Part shown: piece by piece, positions 1 through 10,559 of the stretch
Layout: each line of letters begins with the position of its first letter
How positions within the stretch are numbered: position 1 is the stretch's first letter
Assembly (NCBI RefSeq): GCF_029873635.1
Contig: NC_080420.1
Location: 124,008,719 to 124,072,718, forward strand
Length of the DNA stretch: 64,000 nt
Direction: 5' to 3'
Source of the DNA: Malania oleifera
Taxonomy: Eukaryota; Streptophyta; Magnoliopsida; Santalales; Ximeniaceae
The notes under the pieces: model-generated
What the model was told of the DNA's origin: nothing
The model's input: only the letters and a program-made list of their open reading frames with translations
Database searches by the model: none
Program-made: the position numbers and the translations under genes

Positions 1-400
1 TTCCAAGAAGATGAAGAAGTTGACAAATCAGGGGAGAAGGTTGTTGCACTTCAATGTGGGTGACTTGCTACTTGTTAAGCTCCATCATAAACAAATTAGG
101 TCATTATGAGGTTGAGATTGGAGACTACTCTGCAGATATCAAGGATCGGTCCCCATCTTGGCTAAAGTTGGAAAGGCCTCTTACAAGGTTGATCCTCCAA
201 CTTGGATGGAAATCCATATTATGTTTCATGTCAGCTATCTCAAGCCATTCAATGCTAACACTGAAGATCCAAGCAAAAAACAATCATCTAGAGCACTACT
301 AAGGACCATGCAACTAGACAAAAGAGAAGTTGAAATCATCCTTGCAAATAGAGAGTTCACATTATCAAGGAAGAAACGATACGAGTTCTTAGTGAAGTAA
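1..400 (+). mobile_element. Chromovirus (Ty3/gypsy) pol 3' fragment with chromodomain start
   Basis: The plus strand encodes the C-terminal part of a gypsy integrase (HFNVGDLLLVKLHH, then ILAKVGKASYKVDPP and FHVSYLKPFN). Near 335-400 it runs into a chromodomain-like start (EVEIILANREFTLSRKKRYE), which marks the chromovirus branch. It is cut off by the window edge and stops near 410, where unrelated or inverted sequence begins. It is an old, broken copy. Confidence 0.8.
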
Positions 401-735
401 AATGGCCGATGATGTACTATGATGTTAGGGTCTTTCACTTGTTGGAATATTGTCACAGGCCAAATAGTTCACACCTCGTCAGCGTTGAATGGCTTAAGAG
501 TTGAGACAGCTAACATGAAACATAGGATGGATTTCCATCCAAGTTGGAGGATCAACCTTGTAAGAGGCCTTTCCAACTTTAGCCAAGATGAGGACCGATC
601 CTTGATATCTGCAAAGTAGTCTCCTATCTCGACCTCGTAGTAGGTCTTGTATATGATGGAGCTTAACAAGTAGCAAGTCACCAACATTGAAGTGCAACTG
701 CCTTCTCCACTTATTTGTCCACTTCTTCATCTTCT
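1..735. repeat. Inverted repeat of a gypsy integrase segment (arms 1-262 and 470-735)
   Basis: The 1-262 arm on plus and the 735-470 arm on minus encode the same integrase C-terminal region and are clearly similar at nucleotide level, for example GACTTGCTACTTGTTAAGCT in both. The spacer is about 207 bp. The arms meet with their 3' ends facing each other. The mismatches between arms suggest two separate old copies rather than a fresh inverted duplication. Confidence 0.75.
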
Positions 736-1496
736 TAGAAGCTTTTTCTAAGTAAGATCAAGCAAACACTGCATTGTGTCTTTGCATTGTGTCTCCATTC
801 TTTGGTGAAGATGTATGCTCTCGGACTCTTTCCTCTAAGAAGCTCATCACTGTGTGAGGTAACCTCAACTACTAGTATGTAACAAGTTCAAAAGACTCTT
901 TTGGTTAGTGAGTTCTTTTGGGCATTGAAACAAAAGTGAGCCACGTCGAGTAGCCACACCCATTCTTCTTATTGGCAGTGACAAAATAATGCTAGTATTC
1001 TTCTAATAGGCCATTGAATCTCTTTGCTTGTCCATCTATCTACAAGTGGTAGCTTATAGAAATGTCAAGTTGTGAACCAAGAATTTTGAGAAGCTCAGTC
1101 CACAAGTTGCCTATGAATCTCAAGTCTCAGACTCTCAGTCACTAACAATATCATGGGGAACACTCCAATGCTTCACTATATGTTCAAGAAACAATTGTGC
1201 CATCTGATTTGCCGAAATAATACTTCGATGCTGGTATAAAAGCACCATACTTTGAAAACTTGTCTATAAAGACAAGTATGGCCAAACTAGTAATGAAGTC
1301 AAGTTAGACACTCTCCCACATTCTTGTTGACACTTGACGAGGCTCCAACAGCCCTACAATCTTCTTTCGCTTCACCTTGTCTTGCTGACAGGTGAGACAA
1401 GTTCAGGTATACTCGACCATCTCATCATTTATGAGAGGCTAGTAATACCTCTATTTCAGTAATACCAAAGTGTAATGTCATCCTGGATGACTTGCC

Positions 1497-1971
1497 TAGG
1501 GGTGTATTTGAATCGAATCGACATAGTGGGATGCTTGAATTCGACTCAACTCGACTCGAAAATGTGGAGCTAAAAACTTGACTCGAACTCGACTGAGTAC
1601 AAAATTATTAAATTCGAGCTCGACTCGGCTAAAAATTCTTAAACTCAAACTCAGCTCAATTTTAAATTAATATAAAATAATTTAAAGAAATATAATGTAT
1701 ATATAATATTAAATATAGGCATTAAATATATTATATATGACTTACATATAATATAAAAAATAATAACATACAACAATTTAATTAAACTCAATTAGACTTG
1801 ATCAAGTTCACAAATAGCATCACGAAACTCAAAATTGACTCGTTAAGCTACTTGAGTAGCTCGAAATTGACTCGACCCGAACTTGAGTAGAACCAAGTCG
1901 AGTTGAGTCAAGTTACAGAGCAAGTCAAGTCCAAGTAACTTGCGAGTAGGGTTGACTCATTTACACCTTTA
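1497..1971. mobile_element. hAT-type MITE, 475 bp, with 8-bp target duplication
   Basis: Ends are imperfect terminal inverted repeats: TAGGGGTGTATTTGAATCGA at the left and TAAAGGTGTAAATGAGTCAA read inward from the right. Flanks gacttgcc (1489-1496) and gacatgtc (1972-1979) match at 6 of 8, consistent with an aged 8-bp hAT target duplication. The interior is AT-rich with many CGACTCGA-type subterminal words and no coding potential. It lies inside the gypsy fossil, which continues on both sides, so it is younger than that element. Confidence 0.75.
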
Positions 1972-2198
1972 GACATGTCCACATGGTGTCATGACACTCT
2001 CAGTACTGTTTTCCTTGTATGTCCAACTCGAGATACAAAAAGCCCATTACCATGTGTCTTCAACAATCTGTTTTCTAACCAAAACTAGCGCACTTTAACC
2101 TCTTTTGTTAACTTCATGAGATTTTGGGCAACAGGATTTTGACAAAGTTCTACTTAATGTGCTCCCTCATTGTTGTGATCACCTTACTTACTGTCAAA

Positions 2199-2446
2199 TG
2201 TGTCACCATCTGTAAGGCAGCAAGCTCGGTCTCTTGCTTAGTTCATCTGCAACCTAGTTCATTTGCCTTGCCTTGTGCTCAAATAAGAAATCAAACTCTG
2301 CCAGGAATTCTTGCCAGTCAATTGTGTCACCAACTGTAAGGCAGCAAGCTCGGTCTCTTGCTTAGTTCATTTGCAACCTAATTCATTTGCCTTGCCTTGT
2401 GCTCAAATAAGAAATCAAACTCTGCCAGGAATTCTTGCCAATGGGC
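2199..2446. repeat. Tandem duplication, two units of 124 bp
   Basis: Unit 1 (2199-2322) and unit 2 (2323-2446) are nearly identical, both starting TGTGTCACC and both containing GGCAGCAAGCTCGGTCTC. The units lie in the RNase H region of the gypsy fossil. High identity between units compared with the decayed surroundings suggests the duplication happened late, after the element had died. Confidence 0.85.
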
Positions 2447-2640
2447 CTACTTAGGTGATAACTTTGGCTATTTAAAAAAGTGACTAATGTCACCGCAAAC
2501 CACAAAATACTTTAACTGACTAGTTAAGCAAGAATATTTTAGCTCATGTCACACAACCTTTCACAAGGCGTGAATTGTTCAGCCCATGACAGTATTCCAA
2601 CAAGTGAAAGACCCTAACATCATAGGCCATCACAATATAA

Positions 2641-3562
2641 GTACAGAAGTACATAAGTAATAAATGGGCAATGCAAAGTAACACAACACCAGCAACAAAA
2701 CTTTGTTCAAGGGGAAATTGAATAATTTCACCACAAAGCCAAGAAGTCTATTCTAAAAAATATACAACTCGCTGTAAGCAACACAAGCTTTCTGAAAAAC
2801 TCATTCATGCCCAAAAATTGTCCCAAAAATAAGGTAATGATAGTGATTTCACACTTATTTGACGAAATTTTCAAAAGAATTTAATCACTTGTAAAAACAT
2901 AGTAAAGTTGGTGAAAACAATAGCAATGAAAAAAAAATCAAAAAACAAATAATAATAATAAAAAAGTCGAAGAAGTCCTTAAACTAAGATTAGCCAAATT
3001 TAGCAACAAAAAATCCACTCCTAGAGCTTAGTTCAATAATCATAAGGTTTTGATATTATCAAAATTTTGGATTTTATGGTGAAAGTCAACAAAACAATCT
3101 AATATCAAACAATTAAAAGGGTAATATTATTAAGTTAAAAGACTAGAAAGAAACATATCTCTCTCTCAGCGTGAATGTAAATGTAATGGAATGGGGGAAG
3201 GGCATCCTGTTCACATTCCATGCTTAACAAAGCAACTAGTTTGGTGGAGCGATTTAAGTAAATGAATACCATAATTGGGCAATTTTTATACTAACAAGAC
3301 TCATACAAATGATGCTCTACTCTCAAAATTGATCGACCACTGCAACATGATAAAAAATATAATACCCCCCCCCCCCAAAAAAAAAACCAAAAAGAAGGAG
3401 AATGCAAATGGTGGATCACTATGTAACGTAATAAATTAGAAAAAGAGATGAATTATAATTTTATTTAAAAACACATACAAATAGATAATGGCAATGAATC
3501 ACCAACCCACACACCCAACCCCATAATAAACCAAACAAAACAAATAACATTGTTCAACAAAA
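2641..3562. other. AT-rich intergenic stretch, no gene seen
   Basis: No coding or RNA gene is supported. The stretch is AT-rich and holds a short C-tract followed by an A-tract near 3366-3387. Some sequence could be downstream intron or exon of the small minus-strand gene proposed at 3670-3817, but no exon could be identified. Confidence 0.5.
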
Positions 3563-3669
3563 TTGATAATTTTCGTTCCTTCAACATTGATACACAATTG
3601 GGTTTATAAGGGGGGCGGGGAAGAGAAAGTACATATAACCGAAAATAAGGGGGTTACGATAGAACCAAC

Positions 3670-3817
3670 CGTAGTGCAATCGACAAAGAATCCAAAATGC
3701 CAATCCTCCTCCAACAGTACAAATCCCGGCGGTTTGTCTCATTAATCTAGAGCATGGCTTGGCATCTGACCTCATCAGCTCCCCATCAGAAAACCCAAAG
3801 AAACGCCTCAACGCCAT
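3670..3817 (-). CDS. Possible first exon of a small conserved plant membrane protein
   Basis: The minus-strand ATG at 3817 opens MALRRFFGFSDGELMRSDAK, followed by PCSRLMRQTAG, a glycine-rich hydrophobic stretch (GICTVGGGLAFWILCRLHY), and then a GT at 3669-3668 that fits a splice donor (cactac-G|GTTGGT). The frame runs about 49 codons to this point, with one likely membrane segment. The cysteine, arginine and hydrophobic pattern reads like real protein, and I have an impression of similar small uncharacterised plant proteins, but I cannot name the family. After the donor the same frame loses protein-like character, which supports an intron. I could not find a second exon, so this may be a stranded exon or gene remnant. 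Function is not assigned. Confidence 0.45.
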
Positions 3818-4817
3818 TTAGTATCCTATTGATCTCCCAATACCCACTCTGTTGCTTACTTGTTGCTTCAATCCTGCAAAGCTCACATCCACTCTGAACT
3901 CCTACAACACACATCGGCTTCAAATGTTCAATGGGTCTTCACACAATGAAAACAAAATGATTTTTTTTTTTTTATCTTTTTGCTAATATTAAAAGTTTCT
4001 TTCTGTATCATTTGGCCAAACACATTGATTGTAATTCTGAGCAACCTGTTTTGTGCCATGAATTTCAATGATAATGATAGGAAGTACGCAAGACTGTAAG
4101 AACAACAATATGCAGTAAATCATGAAAACGACAAGCCATTCTCAAATTATGAAACCGTTACCAAAAACGATTTGCAACCTTTAAAATCACACCCGAACCA
4201 AAACACACGCAAAATGGAAAGCAAGCTTAGAGAATGAAATTGAACATGAGGGGTGTGTGCAAGAGAGAGAGAGGGAGAGAGAGAGACTGTCCTGTCGGAC
4301 AAAGAATGCGATGGATCAAGAAAGGATTAATGGATTGTCAGACTGAGACGAGAGAGAGAGAGAAAGTATGATCTCCTTCGTGGTGATCAATCACCTTCGT
4401 AGATGATCTCCTTCGTGGTCGATGATTGTCCTTTGTGATTGTTCATAGAAGAATGGACGAAATGGAGAAGGCCAAAGGGCGAAGGTGTAGATCGAAGTAT
4501 GATCTCCTTCATGGCTTCATGGTCAATGAATGATGATTCGAGAGAAGGGGCAAAGTGCAAAACAAAAGGAGAAGTGTAGAACTAGAGAAGGCTGAAGGGC
4601 GAAGCCGTAGGCCGCATGCTGCGTTCAGTGTGCGTAGTGCGTAGAAGCCCCAGGCAACGATGCTGCGTGATTCGTGAATCGTGAATGGAGAGTAGGGCTA
4701 GAGGGGCAACCGGGCAAACATTGATTAGTATCCATTCCATTTGCAAACCAAATATGACATAAGAGTCTTTGATTTCTCGCTGTGAGAGGATCCAAAAGAA
4801 CCAAATTATTTGAGTAT
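3818..4817. other. Non-coding stretch upstream of the 3817 exon
   Basis: This could hold the leader and promoter of the minus-strand exon at 3670-3817. It contains GAGA tracts near 4264-4285 and 4350-4365 and a repetitive CTCCTTCGTGGT / GAAGGCCAAAGGGCGAAG patch at 4370-4600 in which words recur two or three times. No gene is supported. Confidence 0.4.
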
Positions 4818-5034
4818 CTTAGGAGTCGGTTGGCATTTTTAAAATATGTTAAAAATAATTTTATACTACCCCATAATAAAAGTAAGTGTCCAAACACCAC
4901 TTATTTAAAAACAACCAAACACCACTTATAATTTTCAGCACTTTTCTAGTTCAGCACTTATTAGCAACACTTATTAAATTCAATACTTTTTCTGAAAAAC
5001 ACTTCTACATAAGTCGTTCCAAACGATCCCTTAC
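4818..5034. mobile_element. Candidate short MITE
   Basis: The left end (TAGGAGTCGGTTGGCATTTT) and the right end read inward (TAAGGGATCGTTTGGAACGA) are imperfect inverted repeats of the GGGATCGTTTGG type common in plant MITEs. The interior is AT-rich with repeated AACACCACTTAT and AGCACTT words. No clear target duplication was found, so the limits are approximate. Confidence 0.4.
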
Positions 5035-5120
5035 TTCTAAAATGCATCAAAGGAGGAGTTGTGGTCACTAAGGGCTAGGGTTTTCAATTTACTTTCTTCT
5101 GCTTCCCTAACCAAGGCAAA

Positions 5121-5122
<2 letters not shown>

Positions 5123-5178
<56 letters not shown>
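5123..5178. repeat. (CT)n microsatellite
   Basis: An uninterrupted run of CT of about 56 bp lies in an AT-rich intergenic context. A second compound CT/TA tract follows at 5355-5449. Confidence 0.95.
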
Positions 5179-5181
<3 letters not shown>

Positions 5182-5354
5182 AGAAAGGAGGGAAGAAGAA
5201 GGTGTGAGTGCAATTCTTAGAAAATTTTGAAATTTACTCCGATATATGTGAATCCCATGTTTTGGATGCGATTTGACTCTATGTTGTTCTGATTCTGATG
5301 TTTGCTAAGGACTGGTATCGGCAAAACCCTTGTCACTCATCACAAGGAACCAAT

Positions 5355-5355
5355 G

Positions 5356-5449
<94 letters not shown>
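5355..5449. repeat. Compound (TC)n-(TA)n microsatellite
   Basis: Alternating CT and TA blocks: CT, then ATATATATAC, then CT again, then a long TA stretch. No gene is associated. Confidence 0.9.
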
Positions 5450-5699
5450 GCTTTGCAATTTGCACTGGACCTTCTAATTTAAATTTATAGTTTTAGGGAC
5501 CTAATTCTTGTTATGTTTATACATTCTAAAACAAACTGTCGTTGGGTTTCATGCATGTGGTGGCATTTCACTTTCGAAGTTCATGATTTTCCCCCAGGGT
5601 CTTACCATTTATTAAGTTTATGGCACCCGGTGCCTTGGCCTAATTAATTAATTATTTTTTTGGTATTTGAAAAAATGTAAGCTTTGCAAATGTGAATGT

Positions 5700-6010
5700 G
5701 ACCATTGTCCTAGAAGTCTTATTAAGGGCTATCCTTCAGAAAACGGTAGGGATGCTATGCTCAAACATGAAGATCACGTGTTTAAGTCCAGAAACAAACT
5801 CCAAAACCCAAATATGGAAGTTAGGTTTGGTACATCATGTCCTCCCTAGGCCCCCTTTGAAGTGTGGGAACAGTGACTGAGTACTAGGTGTTATCAACTA
5901 AAAGGGGGGGGGGGGGGGCTCCAGCATATGCAGGGTCTAGGGAAGGGGTGGACCACAATAAGTCTATAGAATGATGTTAACACCTAACCATGCAGAAATT
6001 ATTTCCGTGC
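5700..6010. mobile_element. Au-like tRNA-derived SINE fragments in opposing orientations
   Basis: On the minus strand, 5990-5918 reads TAGACTTATTGTGGTCCACC, then CCTTCCCTAGACCCTGCATATGC and a GGAGC end. This follows the 3' body of plant Au SINEs (GTGGTCCGGCCCTTCCCCGGACC type). On the plus strand, 5770-5880 carries GATCACGTGTTTAAGTCC, like the B box and following region of the same class. A poly-G run (5902-5920) separates them. The family call is from memory; the limits are rough. Confidence 0.5.
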
Positions 6011-6615
6011 ATTTAATATGTTAGGTTTAATACTAAAATGTAGAATTTTTGGAATATATTATTATCCTGGCCAAAATTTGTCGAGCTGCTGCAAAATAAT
6101 TAGATGCTGCATCTAATAGTTATTGTCCTACCATGAAATGGATTTATAAAATTAGAAATACATCTATTTTTATTGCACACAACTTAAATACTTATAAGTT
6201 AAAATCCACACAACTTGAATACTTGTAAGTTAATTATAAATGTCTATTTCAAAAAAAGTGAAGTGCAAATTCAACAATCATTCAGGCACGATTATTCAAA
6301 AATTACTTTAAATTAGACTATAATATTTCTAGTAGATGAATCTTCAATTCTGATATCAATATTTTCATTCCTGTATCATTTTTACTGCAATATAAAACAA
6401 GGAATAATCTATGGATATTTTACTTCTGCATTTTTTGATTTTTTGAATAATACAGATATAATATATATATATATATACCAGAGTATGCTCCTCTTTCTCT
6501 CATCTTGTCAGAACTTGTTATCTTTTTCTCTGGAGATCTCTTAGATTGTCTCTGGACCCCAATTAGCATGACATTAGCTGCATATGTAATGAACACTGTC
6601 TAGTATAGTTAAAAG
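6011..6615. other. AT-rich intergenic stretch, no gene seen
   Basis: No coding or structural RNA feature is supported. There is a short local duplication of an ACTTGAATACTTGTAAGTTA-like word near 6180-6235, and an ATATAT tract near 6460-6475. Confidence 0.4.
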
Positions 6616-6881
6616 GGATAATTGTGCTGATTTAGGCTTGGAGACCCATGGAAGAAGGAGCAGTTGGAGAAAAATTAGGAGCAAGATTTGGAGATGAAGT
6701 GGAATGTGCACTTGAATGAGTGAAAGTGGGAAGTGCATGAGCAGAAGATGAGGCAAGTGAGTTTGAAAAACTCATAGAATAAGGAGCAGGTGGAGAAAAA
6801 TTGCAGGCAAGACTTAGAGATAAAGTAGAATATGTGTTTTAATAAGGAGATTAAGTGTGTATGTCATGGGAGGGAAGTCTA

Positions 6882-6920
<39 letters not shown>

Positions 6921-7035
6921 CGGTGAAATTGAAGTGGTTGCTGAACAAATGAAATCGAAGCAAGGGAAGAAAAAGTAGCATGAGTAAGCGTGTGTTCATC
7001 AAACAAAACATCTCGAGAGATCTAAGCATGATTGG
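6616..7035 (-). mobile_element. Ty1/copia pol fragment
   Basis: Minus-strand reading from about 7030 gives LDLSRDVLFDEHTLTHATFS and then serine-rich sequence. This is the stretch between integrase and reverse transcriptase in copia elements, where SRDVxFDE is typical. A (GA)n microsatellite (about 6885-6917) has grown inside it. It is a broken remnant without visible LTRs. Confidence 0.65.
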
Positions 7036-7455
7036 TAGGAAGCTGGAGATGTTTGTAAATTGTGATTATAAACCAAAAAGAAGCAAGAAGCATGCATAAA
7101 TTCTAATTTGTGTGTATTGTAGAGGCAAACACGGAAATAAGCACATCTAAAGACATTGAAAAATGAATAACCTGCGTCAGAGTCGTGAAGTCAAAAAAGA
7201 GGGGTATGCTATAGAAGAGGAGGGTCTATATCACATATGCAGATTTCTGTTTTACTACCCCCTTCTTTTTCAGAAGATTTGGGTTATTTCTCACTTTCTC
7301 CAAAGTGCTTACCATGTTGTAGGTGTTTGCGAAGGTGTTAGACATTAGGATTAACTTCTCAGTGAGTGGCATTGTGGGTATTGGGATTAACTTCAGTGGT
7401 GTGGTGTCCTAAACTGGCCCATTACTAATTTAGGTGTCCTCTTATTCATACTTGT
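7036..7455. other. Intergenic stretch, no gene seen
   Basis: No feature could be supported here. It lies between a copia remnant and a LINE remnant and may contain further undetectable transposon debris. Confidence 0.4.
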
Positions 7456-7970
7456 CTTTCTTTTATCCCTGTATATTACTTGCCCCTCTCAAGAATTTCC
7501 TTGAGAGTGGCTAGGAGATTGGAGAAATTAATGAGGGATTTCTTGTGGTCAAAAGTAGGTGAGAGGGGTAGAGATCATCTTGTAGATTCGGTGGATGTGA
7601 GTAGGTTTAAAAGGGAGGATGGTTTTGGTCTAGGTAATTTGGTGCCAAAAACTTCTCTTTGGTGGGGATGATCAATGTTGTTGAGATCTTGAAAGTGAGG
7701 CCACTCTAATCTATCCTCATTTTTTATTTTTATTTTGCATATCTTCTTTTCATGATACTCCTATTTCTTTCTTCCTCCTCTCGCAAGAGGGTGATTACTC
7801 TTGGGATTTCAATTAGTGCGCTTCATCCTTTTTGGCTCTAGTTGGGGAGTGATAAAAGAGTGGCCGTGTGGGTTTTAAATTCCCAGACACCTACCAAATA
7901 TCCCTGAAGGATAGAGCAACACGATGAAGGCAATTTTCTTGTAAATTCTTATTATCTCCGTTGGGTCATG
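7456..7970 (+). mobile_element. L1-type LINE fragment (region after reverse transcriptase)
   Basis: The plus strand at 7480-7670 encodes SLRVARRLEKLMRDFLWSK and then HLVDSVDVSRFKREDGFGLG. This matches the stretch after the reverse transcriptase in plant L1 LINEs (lEkLmRDFLWsG ... HLVxWxxVcxpKxxGGLG). The remaining sequence to about 7970 is consistent with the following zf-RVT region but is frame-broken. Neither 5' end nor poly-A tail is visible. Confidence 0.7.
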
Positions 7971-10559
7971 ATCCCAATGCTACTCTTTTTAAGGAGCAAA
8001 AAATAGGAATTATTGCTAGAGAGAATCTCCAGATCCCCATAATCAAGGGCCAAGATTGTATAGTTAGTTTAACTTGTGCACACTAATCTGCTAAGCACAA
8101 TCCAGTGATTGTTATTCCAAAATATAAAATAAAAGCCAGTATTATCAATGAGAATTGAGTCACCAGAAAACCAACAATCCTGGGAGTTTCAAACATTTGT
8201 CTCAAAATGTATCCCTCCTTCCATTGAACTCCGTAATCAGATCAGAGTGTCAACAAAATTGAATTGTGTTTATATTCCTTTTTGGTGATGAGCAAGAATA
8301 TGCCAATGAAATTCTATCAGCAATATTACTTACTGAGCAACATTCATACCCATGCGTCCCAATCACAACATCAGTTCAGAAAAATAACAGTAACAATGAT
8401 AAAGCAGCAAGTGACCACAGACCCACCTTCCAAATCTCATGAAATTCTGAACAGATCAGAATTGACAAGGGAATGGAAAGTAAACTTCACCTGAAAATCA
8501 GCACACACAATTTGCAGCACCCAAATGCCACTGAACTGAAGAAACCACCGCCGAAAGAATGTTCTCTGAACAAAACCCCAACACTTCCCAAGTCCCAAAA
8601 CACTACAAATCAGCTGTTGAATCGCTCAAATTGACCGATTTCTGCAGTGCAAATAGAGCTCAAAACAACAAAGAAAAGCCCTAATCACTGCGCCCGAAAC
8701 GCACTGCTTCCAACCAGATTTCCCAGAAGCTCTCCTCTACAAAGAGAAGCTGAAAAGAGAGGAGAAAAGGATGAAAGAATGTCAAGGGAGAGAGAGAGAA
8801 GAGTATCAGAGAGAGTTGAGATGAAAGGAGATGAGGGAAGAGTCCATTTTATTCTATTCCTGCATATCAAATATAACGTTGTTCGAGCATGAATTGAACA
8901 AATCTTTCCTCTTTTACTGTGTGTTGGTCCTGCAAATTTCAATTTTTAACCTGAAAATAAGTAATAAAATAAAAATATACCAAATCAATAAACAAAAATT
9001 TAATTTAACATATCATTAATATTTTATTTTTCATAATTTTTAGTCATATTAAAATAAACTTTCATTATAAGGAAAAATAAGCTTCCTCCTTATTTTCCTT
9101 TCATTTTCTTTCTCATGTAAAATTCTTGATCCAAACAGACCTTTATTGAACTAGTCAAAGTTATTACCCTGAAAGCCTGTTCAGTTGTTTGGGCTGTAAT
9201 TTTCATGTACTTTTAATTACTTCAATATTGCACTTACTAAGCAAAAGCCCTAAATTCATCCTTCCATTAGCAATTTGCATCAAATCAAAATTCATCATTT
9301 CTGGTGTGTAAATGGACCGATATAACATTTATTTAAGCCCTCTTCATTTGGCAGATTCTCTATTCCAATGTATGTTCTTTTTAAGAAAAACTTTCTAGAT
9401 TGTAGGGGAGTCTTTAAGGACACTACTTGGTCTGCATGAGGTGCAAGAGACAACTTTTGTAGTGTATATAATTTTGAGTAGTACATAGCGTTTACAAATA
9501 AACAATCATAAAAGCATTGTAAAGCTAATGTTAATTGGCATTGGATTTTCAAAATTAAGATATCATGCACATAATTCTCCAAATAGTTGTTCTACGTAGA
9601 GAGTTGGATTGCCACTCCGACCACAGTTTCCCTCATTGTAAAGCAGCTCATCAAAGTGGAGCGTTTGCTGCAACAAAGCAATGTTTTGAATGTTCTAGAT
9701 GAGTCGACAACAACTTCTTAGCAAACCTAGGATGTCAATGAAACAAACACAGAGAAGAAGCAAAAGGCCATTGCAACTAGTAATGTTTTGAATGTTGTAT
9801 ATGGAAGTTTGAATTACATCTTCATTGAATCGTTGTCCACGAAATGCAAAGTTGAAGAAGCTCCAACTGGTCCAACAAAGGAGAAAAGGAAGAGGCTCCA
9901 ACCTTTCATAAATAGAAAAAAGATGTAAACTCATCCATAGTTGAGGGCATAATAGCCAACTAAATAATTGTCTACAAGAGGGTGATTGTGATAATGATTG
10001 AAATTTTTGTAGTATAATGTATTTTAAAAATATTTTTGCTATAATGTAGCATACATTCTCAAAAGAATTTTGGTATCTGCACCCCCCAATCTCATTGTCC
10101 ATTGTCCATATGTGTTGGTGATGGCAATGCTGGAGCCTTTCAAGCAGCAGACTGCAGATAAGAGCAAGCCGACACTATTAGATATTGGTGTAACCAGTAT
10201 TAAAACATAGCCTTTTTAGATGTAGACTGCAAAAGAAAAATAAAATAATCCAGCATTGTTCTAGTATTGCCTTTCAAATAAAACAAAAGCGGATAGGGGG
10301 TCGAGTACGAAAAATCCAACTTCGACGAGTAAGAAAAATCCTACTCTCAAGAAAATACCAGCACGGGACTGCACTGGTTTTTGCTCCATAAGGACAATTG
10401 ATGAAAAACTTGAGTGATTATGAACTCTAAATTTTTGGCCAGAAGATAGTTGTAGCCATCAATTGCATTGCCAATAAAAGAAACTGAATTTTCTGTGCTA
10501 CAACTCACCCTAAACTCATTTCAATGGAAAGCCATGTATTGTTGAGCAAAGAATGTGAG
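7971..10559. other. Intergenic region, nothing firmly assignable
   Basis: This is the downstream flank of the minus-strand NLR. I see no convincing gene. The patch 8640-8860 is less AT-rich and purine-rich with GAGAGA runs. The patch 8930-9150 is strongly AT-rich and ends GATCCAAACAGACC, like a MITE terminus, but no opposite end was found. The 9600-10130 patch has short repeated words (AATGTTTTGAATGTT twice) without a sustained frame. Open frames here look fortuitous. Confidence 0.4.

Larger units (their letters stand above)
401..2640 (-). mobile_element. Chromovirus (Ty3/gypsy) fragment, RNase H to integrase, interrupted by a MITE
   Basis: Read on the minus strand, 2440-2200 resembles a gypsy RNase H end (WQEFLAEFDFLFEHKA, then a VADELSKR-like motif). 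Integrase follows on both sides of the MITE at 1497-1971: a CxxC finger (CLTCQQDKVKRKK) near 1390, a core stretch with FIDKFSKYGAFIPA near 1260, and the C-terminal region at 735-470. No LTR pair is seen. It is broken in many places and old. A 50-bp stretch at 2590-2640 (minus) matches 413-463 (plus), so two copies of the same family were rearranged here. Confidence 0.75.

Noticed and set aside
8647-8942. Overlapping 81- and 85-residue open frames on both strands
   Set aside because: They cover a purine-rich GAGAGA patch; no family signature, no splice context and strong composition bias.
9695-10102. 135-residue minus-strand open frame
   Set aside because: No recognisable domain, odd composition, and no transcription signals. 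Kept only as unassigned intergenic sequence.
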